From JBCBWG01 sp964579305 (GTDB lineage: Bacteria > Pseudomonadota > Alphaproteobacteria > Rhizobiales > Hyphomicrobiaceae): a stretch of 32,360 bases of DNA. The stretch is taken from NCBI GenBank assembly GCA_964579305.1, contig CAZOGY010000025.1, positions 1-32,360 on the forward strand, read 5' to 3'. The translations under genes were made by a program, and so were the position numbers. Under the pieces are notes generated by a model. The model saw nothing but the letters and a program-made list of their open reading frames with translations, ran no database searches and had not been told where the DNA came from. This document shows, piece after piece, positions 1 through 8,461 of this stretch; the stretch's first letter is position 1, and every line of letters begins with the position of its first letter.

Positions 1-284
1 AAAGGTGAGCCGAAGTGACACTCTGTCTGCGACACGGTTGAATGCGCTTTTGCGATCTCAGGCGGCGTATTCCGTTTGTGTGTTTTGGTCTTTGCCACGC
101 GAGTGTCGCTGAACGGCGCAATCGCGGGCTGTTGCCTATGCCGTCGATGAATGGCGAAACGATCAGAAAAAATCACCGAAGTGTTTTGAAAGTTGGAACA
201 ATTCCAGCGTGCGGGCCTTTGCCCTTCAGCAGAACGTGCGTTTTGCCCGAAGCCATTCAGTCAGAGCATGCGGAGCAAGTTTCC
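1..284. other. Leading stretch without a supported gene
   Basis: An open frame runs through here into the PhnA-like gene, but its translation up to position 284 is Arg/Cys-rich and not protein-like, and a good ribosome site lies just before 285. The stretch probably holds the promoter and leader of that gene. I see no convincing -35/-10 pair, RNA gene or terminator. Confidence 0.5.
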
Positions 285-1859
285 ATGGCCAGCATAAATT
301 CAGAGCAGGGGCGTGATCGTCCGCCGGTCGCCGTCGAAGAAACGAATGTGGGCGTCTTCACAGGTGATTTCGACCGATCTTCGTGGGGTGCCATTCTCGC
401 CGGAACAATCTGCGGCGTCGCGATCTATTTGGCCCTGGGATTAATCGGCCTTGCCGCCGGAATCGGCGTCGTCGATCCGGCCGAAGAAGCCCAGCCACTT
501 GCGGGTGTGCCCTATGGGGTTGGCGTCTGGTGGGCAGTGAGCGCGCTTGCGGCGTTCTTTGCAGGTGGCCTGATCGCTGGTCGGCTTGCGGGCTTTCCAA
601 CGCGCACCAGTGGTGCCCTGCATGGGCTTACGGTCGGCTCGCTTACGCTGCTTTTCGTCACGTATATCGCGACGACGACCGTCGGATCGGCAGTCTCAGG
701 CGCCGCTGGTGCTGCGTCGCAATTGTTTGCAGGATCCGGCCGGCAGGAAGTCCTGGTGAATGTCGCCGTCCCGAACGTCCAGCGCGCGACGGGCTCGCAA
801 GGATCGGGCAATACGCAAGGCCAATCCGGCCAGCGCAACACCGGCAACCGACCTTCGCTTCAGGAGGCGAACGCCGGCAACAGCCAGGCCGGCGGTTCGC
901 CCTCGCGCCATAACTACGATAACGCGATCCGCCTGCAGGATCTCGCCATCCGTCAGATCAGGCTCGAAGCCATCGACATGCTGGGTAATCTGTTTAGCCA
1001 GCGCGAGCGTGAGCGGCTGCAACAGGAAGCATCGGCAACATACAAAGACCTGTTGAGAACGCCGGGCGATGCCGATCGAGACATCAAACAGCTGTTCGAA
1101 TTCCTGTTGTCGAACGACGGCGTACTTGGGCCGGAAGATCGCCGCGAAGCAAAACGTCTCTTAACGGAGCGCCTCGGCATCCAGCCATCGGATGCCGACC
1201 TCGTGCTCTCGCGTTGGCAGGCACGATACGAAGGTGCGGTCAAAGATCTGCAAAAGCTCGTCGACGATGCCAGTGAGCAGCTTACGCAATTCATGCCTGA
1301 AGATGCCGGATCGCGACGCAGTGGCAGCAATCGTTCGTCGCAGGCTGATCAAAGCAATCCGGTGCGCCGTGTCGTCAGCCGCCAGGAACAGGCTCAGACG
1401 CGCAAAATCGTGTCGAACACGGTCGAAGACATTCAAAATAATCCGCGCAGTGCCGTAGGCGAACTGCAGATCATGTTCGAACGCTTGTTTTCTAAAAATG
1501 GGCCTTGGGGCGAAGAGGATCTGGCCGAGCTGCGCACGGTCTTGCGCGAGCGGACGGGGCTGACGGAGGAGGCTGTCGATCGCGCCACCGCTCGCTGGCA
1601 AGCGCAATACGCCAAGGCCGTCAATCAGGTCCAGGACGCATATGGCGAAGTGCGCCGTGAAACGATCGCCGCGACCGATCAGGCCCTGGACCTGATGGCC
1701 TCGACGGCGGCCTGGACGGCATTCGCGCTGTTTGTTGCCCTCATCGCCTCGACAGCCGGCGGCATGATTGCCGTACCGGTCGGAAACGCGCCCTTCTCGA
1801 CCGAGCAAATGTTCCGCCGTCGGCGCGATGACGACGACGACGATGGGGACGAGGACTGA
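285..1859 (+). CDS. PhnA-like membrane protein with duplicated helical domain
   Basis: 524 aa, function unknown. The start at 285 is chosen because GGAG lies about 9 bases upstream and residue 1 begins a plausible sequence, while the longer frame to 42 does not look like protein. Three hydrophobic segments (about residues 31-62, 77-102, 109-142), rich in Gly/Ala and opening with SSWGAILAG, resemble proteins annotated 'PhnA-like' in Rhizobiales (recalled from family knowledge). A Gln/Gly/Asn/Ser-rich linker follows, then two similar helical units of about 60 aa (DNA roughly 1077-1263 and 1449-1641), each with LF, an ED pair, ERxG and RWQAxY. A last hydrophobic helix lies near residues 472-502, and the tail is a run of Asp. 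The name PhnA-like does not imply phosphonate metabolism. The next gene starts 81 bases downstream on the same strand, so the two may be co-transcribed. The membrane location is solid; the role is not inferable. Confidence 0.75.
   Translation: MASINSEQGRDRPPVAVEETNVGVFTGDFDRSSWGAILAGTICGVAIYLALGLIGLAAGIGVVDPAEEAQPLAGVPYGVGVWWAVSALAAFFAGGLIAGRLAGFPTRTSGALHGLTVGSLTLLFVTYIATTTVGSAVSGAAGAASQLFAGSGRQEVLVNVAVPNVQRATGSQGSGNTQGQSGQRNTGNRPSLQEANAGNSQAGGSPSRHNYDNAIRLQDLAIRQIRLEAIDMLGNLFSQRERERLQQEASATYKDLLRTPGDADRDIKQLFEFLLSNDGVLGPEDRREAKRLLTERLGIQPSDADLVLSRWQARYEGAVKDLQKLVDDASEQLTQFMPEDAGSRRSGSNRSSQADQSNPVRRVVSRQEQAQTRKIVSNTVEDIQNNPRSAVGELQIMFERLFSKNGPWGEEDLAELRTVLRERTGLTEEAVDRATARWQAQYAKAVNQVQDAYGEVRRETIAATDQALDLMASTAAWTAFALFVALIASTAGGMIAVPVGNAPFSTEQMFRRRRDDDDDDGDED
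1077..1641 (+). repeat. Internal protein duplication in the PhnA-like gene
   Basis: Two copies of a helical unit, about 1077-1263 and 1449-1641, are separated by a Ser/Arg/Gln-rich spacer. Shared positions include LFE, an acidic ED pair, LxERxG and RWQAxYxxAV. The copies are diverged in DNA, so this is an old domain duplication and not a recent tandem repeat. Confidence 0.65.
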
Positions 1860-1940
1860 ACCAGCCAAGGTGAAAGGCTGCGCGGCCGTTATGGGTCGCG
1901 CAGACTTCCTGCGCCATGGCGATTTTGAGGAGGACATTCC

Positions 1941-3041
1941 ATGAACAATATCGTTTCCGATTGGGGCGAAGTCCTGCAGACGTCCCTGGCGAACGCAGTT
2001 GGTCCAGTGGCGGCGGCGATCCCAAAGCTGCTCGCATTCCTGGCCATTATAATCATCGGCTGGATTATTGCGGCGCTCATCGCACGTGCGCTGGTCAGTA
2101 TCCTGCGATCGGTGAAATTCAACCGCTTGGCACGCCGCTCTGGTTTCACCGACATTGTCGAAGGCTTGGGCGTACATACGAGCGCGACCGTGTTTCTTGC
2201 CAACGTCGCGAAATGGTTCGTTCGGCTGATTGCCATCGTTGTTGCCTTCGATGCTCTGGGACTGCCGGCGGTTTCAGATGTTTTGGAGCGTTTGCTGCTC
2301 TGGCTGCCTAATCTTGCCGTTGCGACCATTGTTCTGGTGGTCGGCGGGCTGGCTGCCAATGCCGCCGCAAGGTTGGTGCAAACGAGCGCATATCGCGCCG
2401 GCCTCGAAAGCGCATCGGTCATCGGCGCAAGCACCAAACTCGCCGTGTGGGCGTTTGCGCTGATCATTGCGGTCAACGAACTGGGTGTCGCCGAGACCAC
2501 CGTGAATGCGCTTTTGATCGCGGTCCTGTCAGCACTGGCACTTGCGAGCGGACTGGCCTTCGGACTTGGTGGCCAGCAGGCTGCCGCGGAACTCATCGAC
2601 AGCGGCCGCCAACGTCTTCGCACCAGCGCACCCAAATTTGTCGCCGCTGCGCGACACGCCGAAGATGTCACGAGCGGTGAGACGGATGCTGCGGTTGAAC
2701 CAGAAGTTCTCGCACCTGATGCCCAGAGCTATCGTAAGGCGCATCCATCGCATCATGATGATCGCTACGAAGATCAACATGAAAATGAACATGCAGACCA
2801 ATACGATGACAACGTTGAGCCGGCGGTCGCCAGCACTTCCACTGCGACCCGGGCAACGCACCGGGCCGAGCCGCTGAACCACGGCAAACCCTGGACAGAA
2901 ACCGATCTGGCGGTGCTGCAGGAGATGGCGGAGGACGAAAAGAGCCCACGGGAAATCGCACTCCGGCTCAAACGGACCGAAGATGCGGTGATGAGTAAGG
3001 CGTATGAGCACGGCGTCAGCTTGACTTCGGTTACAACCTGA
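1941..3041 (+). CDS. Conserved-TM-helix (MscS-related) membrane protein with HTH-like tail
   Basis: 366 aa. The start is supported by GAGGAGG 8-14 bases upstream. The N-terminal 220 residues form about five membrane helices (roughly 30-52, 93-108, 126-146, 165-185, 193-218), the last ending in GLAFGLGGQQAA, the pore-helix-like ending seen in the conserved TM helix family related to small mechanosensitive channels. The beta domain of true MscS is missing. Residues about 265-295 are rich in His, Asp and Glu and could bind metal. Residues about 316-360 begin PWTETDL and continue with EIALRLKRT, resembling the compact Myb/GcrA-like helix-turn-helix found in small alphaproteobacterial proteins. 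A channel or channel-like scaffold with a cytoplasmic nucleic-acid- or protein-binding tail is inferred. A strong terminator follows the stop. Confidence 0.75.
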   Translation: MNNIVSDWGEVLQTSLANAVGPVAAAIPKLLAFLAIIIIGWIIAALIARALVSILRSVKFNRLARRSGFTDIVEGLGVHTSATVFLANVAKWFVRLIAIVVAFDALGLPAVSDVLERLLLWLPNLAVATIVLVVGGLAANAAARLVQTSAYRAGLESASVIGASTKLAVWAFALIIAVNELGVAETTVNALLIAVLSALALASGLAFGLGGQQAAAELIDSGRQRLRTSAPKFVAAARHAEDVTSGETDAAVEPEVLAPDAQSYRKAHPSHHDDRYEDQHENEHADQYDDNVEPAVASTSTATRATHRAEPLNHGKPWTETDLAVLQEMAEDEKSPREIALRLKRTEDAVMSKAYEHGVSLTSVTT

Positions 3042-3076
3042 CAGCAGCGTGACTACGGGCTTTTTGGCCTGGCGCG

Positions 3077-3111
3077 AAAGCAAGTGTCTCGATGGGAAGA
3101 CATTTGCTTTT
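3077..3111 (+). terminator. Rho-independent terminator after the TM-helix gene
   Basis: The arms at 3077-3089 and 3098-3110 pair over 13 positions with a single G-U, around an 8-base loop. The 3' arm runs into TTTT at 3108-3111. It lies 36 bases after the stop codon at 3041, so it most likely ends the two-gene envelope transcript. Confidence 0.8.
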
Positions 3112-3161
3112 GTAGGGGGTTCCAGCCACGGCGGGACTGTCTCGTTCAGATTTTCATCTGG

Positions 3162-3593
3162 TCATGTGTTCATGGGCTGACCAGCCAGAGCGCTGATATT
3201 TCCTGATTTCGGAACGGTGGAGCGGACCTGTAGCGCCCACCGTTCATTCTTTTTGGTAACAACCCATAGGCCTTTCGCAACGCCATACGCGTCGCCGGCC
3301 GCGTTTCTTCGGGAAAACGTTACCAGCACGTGAATTGTATTTGGCGTCTCATTGGCCACTTCGACGGCGTCAAGGGTGGAATAAGCCCATCCTTCGCGGT
3401 CTTTCATATTCGCGAGCTGCGGTTTCAGAAAGCCCCAAAATTCATCACCATCGGCGTATAGCGTTGGGTCATTCCCATCGGAATGCACCGCATGGGGAAA
3501 ATGAAGAGTGGCGACAATTCGGTCTTTGTCGAGACTATTGAACGCTTCCATGAATGTATGCAGGGCTTCAATTGCCGATTTGGCGTCGTCCAT
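3162..3593 (-). CDS. SnoaL/NTF2-like small protein
   Basis: 143 aa. The start at 3593 (MDDAKSAIEAL) is fixed by a strong AAGGAGG directly upstream on the minus strand; an in-frame extension to 3659 has no such site. The sequence has the NTF2/SnoaL pattern: an N-terminal helix with FMEAFNSLDKDRI, then LHFPHAVH, a buried aromatic stretch, and C-terminal strands ending in a basic VRSTVPKSG. Such cone-shaped folds act as small-ligand enzymes, binding modules or subunits of larger proteins, so the fold does not give the reaction. No signal peptide is seen, so it is probably cytoplasmic. It is convergent with the TM-helix gene. Which ligand or partner it has cannot be said. Confidence 0.75.
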   Translation of the reverse strand: MDDAKSAIEALHTFMEAFNSLDKDRIVATLHFPHAVHSDGNDPTLYADGDEFWGFLKPQLANMKDREGWAYSTLDAVEVANETPNTIHVLVTFSRRNAAGDAYGVAKGLWVVTKKNERWALQVRSTVPKSGNISALAGQPMNT

Positions 3594-3813
3594 AAGAGCC
3601 TCCTTGATCCGCGGGCCGTTTGCCTGCCGCATAGTGCCAGAGCCTGTCGCATTTTCCACCTGCGGCAGTGCAAACTATGGATCCGATAGCGGCAGCGTGC
3701 ATGCTTCCCGCCGTGAGCTGCGGATCGCTTGAGGCGGCGGCGAAGCGCTTAAATCGGCTTGGCCGGTTTGCTGCGGAGCCACAGCGATATGCGCAAGTGT
3801 GCCCTGCTCGCCC

Positions 3814-4398
3814 ATGATGATTGTTGACTCTCACGATCCACTTATGTTTCCTGCCGCTAAAGCAGCGGGCCGGGAGCGCGTGGTGACTGATCCTGATCGC
3901 AAGATACCAGAATGCGCAGTCGCGTTCCGTCAGACTGATGGCGGCGACCCGCTGGTAGACTTGGTCGGCTTTGGCTTTCGCGGCTGGTTTGCAGGGCTGG
4001 CGGAAGACAACCACCACGCGATCGCCGCCGTCACGGGCCGATACTGCGGTTTGCTCGGCCTCGTGCAGGGGCAGTGCGTGCTCGCCGAACTGCAGGCATG
4101 GACGCAGGCCGTGCGGCGTTGCGCGCGGCGCCCGATTTGTCTTCACGCCTTGAGGTGCGCGCAGCTTTCTGCCGATGAGCGCCTTGCGGCGACAATCGTT
4201 GCCGCGGCTCAGCATCGCGCTTGCCCGGCCATGCGCGCGTGTGGGTATGCGTTGGTCGAAACAAGCGATCTCGGGCCCATGCTTGAATGCGCTGAGCGTT
4301 TCGCTGACGTGCTTGCGCAGACCGAGCAGTTTCTTAACCCGGCTCATATTGCGCCGGGGATTGTCCCAGATATGCACAGTATCAAGACCCTCAATTAA
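3814..4398 (+). CDS. Cys-rich hypothetical protein
   Basis: About 194 aa. The start is uncertain: GTG 3799, ATG 3814 and ATG 3844 are all possible and none has a clear ribosome site. I do not recognise a named family. Codon use looks like that of the neighbours, and the translation is a plausible mostly helical protein with a GFGFRGWFAG segment near the middle, an ARRPI segment, and a C-terminal half with regularly spaced Cys (CAQLSADERLAA, then QHRACPAMRAC). The helix-rich Cys/His-containing part could bind metal or heme, but this is only a guess. It ends 53 bases before the imelysin gene on the same strand, so it may be the first gene of that operon. A large minus-strand frame over the same DNA is Arg/His/Cys-rich and less convincing. 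Confidence 0.5.
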   Translation: MMIVDSHDPLMFPAAKAAGRERVVTDPDRKIPECAVAFRQTDGGDPLVDLVGFGFRGWFAGLAEDNHHAIAAVTGRYCGLLGLVQGQCVLAELQAWTQAVRRCARRPICLHALRCAQLSADERLAATIVAAAQHRACPAMRACGYALVETSDLGPMLECAERFADVLAQTEQFLNPAHIAPGIVPDMHSIKTLN

Positions 4399-4451
4399 CA
4401 TCGAGGGCATTGGTTTATGACGTCTCGCTGTCCCCAAACCAGGAGTATGCC

Positions 4452-5738
4452 ATGACAGGGTATCTCGCGCGCATTGCAACGATAAGTGCGTTTGGACTTT
4501 CCGTCTTTGCTTCGTCGACTATTGTGCAGGCCAAGGCGCCGACGCCCGAAAGCGTATTGAAGACTTATGCAGATATCGCGGAAGCTAAATATGCCGACTC
4601 GCTGGCGACAGCAAAGGCTTTGCTGGCGCGCGTGGAAGCGTTTTTGGCAAAACCGAACGATGCCACATTGCAGGACGCAAAGGCGGCTTGGCTTGCCGCC
4701 CGAGTGCCCTATCAGCAAACCGAGGTGTACCGCTTTGGTAATCGTATCGTTGATGACTGGGAGGGGAAGGTCAATGCGTGGCCGCTTGACGAAGGCTTGA
4801 TCGATTATGTTGCTGGCGATTATGGGGTGACTTCTGAAGAAAACCCGCTTTATGTTGCGAATATTATCGCCAACCCAAAACTGCGCATTTCTGGGCGCGA
4901 TGTGGATGCCTCCAAAATCACAAAGCAACTCCTTGCGGAAACCCTCCATGAAGCTGGTGGCGTCGAAGCCAATGTTGCGACGGGCTATCATGCAATTGAG
5001 TTTTTGCTTTGGGGCCAGGATCTTAATGGCATCGACAAGGGGGCGGGTAATCGCCCGGCGTCGGATTATGACACGGCCAACTGCACCAACGGCAACTGCG
5101 CGCGTCGTGGGCAGTATCTTCGCGTTGTGACCGAGCTGTTGGTTGACGATTTGGCGTGGATGCACGCGCAGTGGGTGGCGAACGGCGATGCCCGCAAGGC
5201 GCTCACGGCGAATGGCGTGTCAAATGGCCTGATTGCAATTTTCACAGGCCTTGGATCTCTGTCCTATGGCGAGTTGGCCGGCGAGCGCATGAAGCTCGGT
5301 TTGTTGCTCAATGATCCTGAGGAGGAGCACGATTGCTTTTCCGACAATACGCATAACTCGCACTATTACGATGTGGTCGGTATCCGGAATGTTTACTTGG
5401 GCCGCTACACCCGTCTTGATGGCAGCGTCGTTTCAGGGCAAAGCGTGTCGGACCTTGTCAAAGCCAAAGACGCGGTCATCGATCAACGCGTGAAAGCGGC
5501 GCTGCAGGTCACGATGCAGCGATTTGAGGCCCTGAAAAAGCGCGCAGAAACGGTCGAAGCCTATGATCAAATGATTGGCGAGGCTAATGATGCGGGTAAT
5601 GCGGTTGTGGAAGCTGCGATCCGGGCTTTGATCGCCCATACGCGCGAATTCGAACGTGCTATTGCAGCGCTTGCGCTTTCAGCAATCCAGTTTGAAGGCT
5701 CTGACAGTCTGGATGATCCAGGTAAAGTCCTGCAGTAG
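4452..5738 (+). CDS. Imelysin (M75-like), first copy
   Basis: 428 aa. ATG 4452 is preceded by AGGAG at 4441-4445, and the first 27 residues form a signal peptide ending in VQA, so the protein is exported. The imelysin/ICMP-family motif GxHxxE is present as GYHAIE at residues 178-183, followed by FLLWGQD, and the length fits ICMP-type imelysins. Although named after an insulin-cleaving protease, the family is now generally viewed as periplasmic metal- or iron-related proteins akin to EfeO, with the His and Glu as likely ligands. It opens a four-gene set with a di-heme oxidoreductase, a second imelysin and a DUF1513 protein, an order I recall from Pseudomonas (the PA4370-PA4373 region). No Fur, RirA or Irr box was recognised upstream. 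Confidence 0.9.
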   Translation: MTGYLARIATISAFGLSVFASSTIVQAKAPTPESVLKTYADIAEAKYADSLATAKALLARVEAFLAKPNDATLQDAKAAWLAARVPYQQTEVYRFGNRIVDDWEGKVNAWPLDEGLIDYVAGDYGVTSEENPLYVANIIANPKLRISGRDVDASKITKQLLAETLHEAGGVEANVATGYHAIEFLLWGQDLNGIDKGAGNRPASDYDTANCTNGNCARRGQYLRVVTELLVDDLAWMHAQWVANGDARKALTANGVSNGLIAIFTGLGSLSYGELAGERMKLGLLLNDPEEEHDCFSDNTHNSHYYDVVGIRNVYLGRYTRLDGSVVSGQSVSDLVKAKDAVIDQRVKAALQVTMQRFEALKKRAETVEAYDQMIGEANDAGNAVVEAAIRALIAHTREFERAIAALALSAIQFEGSDSLDDPGKVLQ

Positions 5739-5803
5739 ATACACAAGTCTGGCGCGCGTAACGCGTGAGCGCTGAGATCAAACGTTTCCGGCGGAGGGAA
5801 GAC

Positions 5804-7324
5804 GTGCAGTCGATCAGGTTGGCAAGGCGTGTTTGGGTTCGCGCGGCGGCTTGGTATGTCTTCGCCTTTGCCGGTGCATTCACGTTTGCTGGTTTTGCTG
5901 TCCTCAGTGCAACGGTTTCGCGCGGCAGCGACGGATCGCAAAGGGCGCGATTAGAAGTCGGCGAAGCAATGCCGGGAGGCGCTGCGACATCGCGCGGTTC
6001 TGTTGATAATGCCAACGCGTTCTCGCATCCGTCTGGCAACATGGGTTTTGCGAGCGAACTCGACTTCAAACTCGGCAATGCCATGTTCAGGAAGCTGTGG
6101 GTGTCCTCGCCGGCGTCCACAAAATCTTCCGACGGCTTGGGTCCGCTTTATAATGCGCGCAGCTGCCAGACGTGCCACCTCAAGGATGGACGCGGACATC
6201 CGCCGAACGGCAATTGGCCCGATGACAATGCCGTGTCGATGTTTCTGCGCCTGTCGATCCCACCGCAAAACGATGCCGATCGCGCGCTGCTGGCTTCCGG
6301 TCGCGTCAACGTGATCCCCGAACCCACATACGGCACGCAATTGCAGGACCTTGCCATTGCCGGTCATGCTGGCGAGGGGCGGATGCATATCACCTACGCC
6401 GAACGTCCATTTCGATTGGGCGATGGTACGGTGATTATGCTGCGAACGCCGGCGTACAAAATTACGGATCTTGGCTACGGGCCGTTACATCCAGACGTGA
6501 TGATTTCGCCGCGCGTGGCCCAGCAGATGATTGGACTTGGTTTGTTGGAGGCCATACCGGAAGCCGATATTTTATCACTGGAAGATCCTGATGATCGGGA
6601 CGGCGATGGTATATCGGGACGGGCAAACCGGGTTTGGTCTATTGAACATGGCCGGATGATGGTTGGCCGATTTGGCTGGAAAGCCGGCGCACCCACCGTT
6701 TTGCAGCAATCCGTCGAGGCCGCAGTCGGCGACATGGGGTTGGGATCGCAGTGGATCCCAAAGCCGGGTGGCGATTGCACGGCTCGGCAGGTGGCATGTT
6801 TGGCTGCGCCGCCTGGTGGGTCGGATCGGGCGCCAGGGCGCGAATTCAAAACGCCGCTGATGAGATTGACGGCCTTTTATGCCCGCAATCTGGCCGTGCC
6901 GCGCCGGCGCAATATGAGCGATCCGGATGTTATTGCAGGGAAGGCTATTTTTAAAGATCTGGGATGCGCTTCCTGCCATCGCCCGAGATTCAAAACAGGC
7001 AAAGAAACACCCGACCCGCATCTCGCGGGGCAGACGATCTGGCCGTACACCGATCTATTGCTGCATGATCTTGGGCCTGGACTTGCGGATCATCGCCCTG
7101 AAGGACGCGCGAACGGCCGTGAGTGGCGGACCGCGCCGCTTTGGGGAATCGGTTTGACGCAGATCGTGAGCGGGCACACGACTTTTCTGCACGATGGTCG
7201 CGCGCGGAATCTGACCGAGGCGATCGTGTGGCACGGCGGCGAAGCGAAAACCTCTCGCGATGGTTTTGCAGCGCTTACGCGCGAGGACCGCCAAAAACTG
7301 ATTGCTTTTCTGAAGTCGCTTTAG
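5804..7324 (+). CDS. Di-heme oxidoreductase (DHOR/DUF1111), imelysin operon
   Basis: 506 aa. GTG 5804 is chosen because GGAGGGAA at 5793-5800 sits just upstream; the in-frame GTG at 5765 lacks a site. A signal anchor or uncleaved signal peptide covers about residues 12-37. Two c-type heme motifs are visible: CQTCH (residues 121-125) and CASCH (388-392). The C-terminus carries LWGIG, then HDGRARNLTEAI and HGGEA, the usual end of the DUF1111 'thiol oxidoreductase-like' di-heme family, distantly related to MauG and cytochrome c peroxidases. It is expected in the periplasm, transferring electrons to or from an unknown substrate; with imelysins next door, iron oxidation or reduction is an attractive but unproven role. 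It lies 65 bases after the first imelysin and 18 before the second. Confidence 0.9.
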   Translation: MQSIRLARRVWVRAAAWYVFAFAGAFTFAGFAVLSATVSRGSDGSQRARLEVGEAMPGGAATSRGSVDNANAFSHPSGNMGFASELDFKLGNAMFRKLWVSSPASTKSSDGLGPLYNARSCQTCHLKDGRGHPPNGNWPDDNAVSMFLRLSIPPQNDADRALLASGRVNVIPEPTYGTQLQDLAIAGHAGEGRMHITYAERPFRLGDGTVIMLRTPAYKITDLGYGPLHPDVMISPRVAQQMIGLGLLEAIPEADILSLEDPDDRDGDGISGRANRVWSIEHGRMMVGRFGWKAGAPTVLQQSVEAAVGDMGLGSQWIPKPGGDCTARQVACLAAPPGGSDRAPGREFKTPLMRLTAFYARNLAVPRRRNMSDPDVIAGKAIFKDLGCASCHRPRFKTGKETPDPHLAGQTIWPYTDLLLHDLGPGLADHRPEGRANGREWRTAPLWGIGLTQIVSGHTTFLHDGRARNLTEAIVWHGGEAKTSRDGFAALTREDRQKLIAFLKSL

Positions 7325-7342
7325 TCGAGGGCAAATTCGTCC

Positions 7343-8461
7343 ATGCCACAAGTAAAAAGACTGAGCTATACAGCTTTATCTGCCTTGGCGTTAATGATCG
7401 CGTTTCTCGTCGTTGCACCGGCGCGAAGTGCAGAGAATATGTCGAGAACGTTCGACCATAGAAAAGTTGCGCAAGCGATGGTTGAGCGACATATCCAGCC
7501 GACTTATGCCAACCTGCTTGCTGCGCTCGGTAAATTGCGCGCGGCAACCGATGCGTGCACGGGCAACGCGAACTTCGATTATGGCAAAGTCAAATCCGCA
7601 TTCGCTGAGACTGTATTGGCCTGGGGGCGCGCTGCCCATCTCACTTTTGGTCCGATGGCGCAGGAAAATCGCTACGAGCGTATCTATTTCTGGCTTGACC
7701 GGAAGGGTATCGCTCGTCGCCAAGTTGTTCGGGCACTGCGCAATGCGCCGGTTGGCTATACCAAGGCGGCTGAACTTGGCACGCGCAGCATCGGCGTTCA
7801 GGGGCTGCCAGCGTTTGAATTGCTTATGGTCACGCCGCGGCGCGCAGGCGCAGATCCGGCCTTCAAATGTGGTTATGCCCGCGCGATCGTCGCTAACGTG
7901 GCGCAAATTGTCGGTGACGTTGCGGCTGCGTGGGGAGATGACGGGCTTTGGACGAAGCGATTTTTATCAACCGGGCCGAAAAACTCGTATTTCTTGAAAC
8001 AAGAAGAAACAACATTCCTGCTTGCACGTACGTACCTGCAGCAGGTTGGACGTGTGCGGGATGTTGAATTTTTGCGGCCCATGGGCTTTGCCGTACGCGG
8101 GCGTGTGCTTCGCGGACCGTTCGCGCGCAGTGATTTAACGATGCCGTTTCTTTCTGCGCGTATTGCGGGTTTGCGCGCATTTCTCACTGATGGCAATATC
8201 ATCTCTGAGACCCGAAGGACCGCAAAGGCGCGAAATCAACCCGATGCCATCCAGGCGATCTCGCAGGTCGCTTTCGAACTTGAGTTTTCGGCCGATCTCA
8301 GCTCGAAACTTGCGAAAAAAGAAAACTTTTTTCAATCACCGGCCCGGCTTGAGGCTGTGGCGATAGGTTTTCCACTGAAGATGGCGCGTGTTTTGGCTGA
8401 GCGTGCATTCGCACTCACCATGGATATTCCGATGGGGTTCAATGCATCCGATGGAGATTGA
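7343..8461 (+). CDS. Imelysin family protein, second copy, variant motif
   Basis: 372 aa. The start follows a GAGGG site. Residues 1-30 are a signal peptide ending near ARSAE. The overall fold signature of imelysin is retained (FAETVLAWGRAAHLTFGP, then GVQGLPAFELL), but the GxHxxE motif is replaced: at residues 151-159 the sequence is GVQGLPAFE, so the Glu (159) remains and the His does not. Similar His-less second imelysins occur in equivalent operons elsewhere, by family recall, so this is probably a specialised paralogue and not a decayed gene. It overlaps the DUF1513 gene, consistent with translational coupling. It likely works as a partner of the first imelysin in the periplasm; substrate unknown. 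Confidence 0.85.
   Translation: MPQVKRLSYTALSALALMIAFLVVAPARSAENMSRTFDHRKVAQAMVERHIQPTYANLLAALGKLRAATDACTGNANFDYGKVKSAFAETVLAWGRAAHLTFGPMAQENRYERIYFWLDRKGIARRQVVRALRNAPVGYTKAAELGTRSIGVQGLPAFELLMVTPRRAGADPAFKCGYARAIVANVAQIVGDVAAAWGDDGLWTKRFLSTGPKNSYFLKQEETTFLLARTYLQQVGRVRDVEFLRPMGFAVRGRVLRGPFARSDLTMPFLSARIAGLRAFLTDGNIISETRRTAKARNQPDAIQAISQVAFELEFSADLSSKLAKKENFFQSPARLEAVAIGFPLKMARVLAERAFALTMDIPMGFNASDGD

Noticed and set aside
1161..2177. Large minus-strand open frame opposite the PhnA-like gene
   Set aside because: It is antisense to a well-supported gene and its translation is rich in Arg, His and Cys with no domain pattern; long shadows are expected at this GC content.
3568..4479. 303-aa minus-strand frame across the 3.6-4.5 kb region
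   Set aside because: Arg/His/Cys-rich, no domain pattern, overlaps the NTF2-like gene's ribosome site and the imelysin start. The plus-strand frame 3814-4398 is the better candidate.
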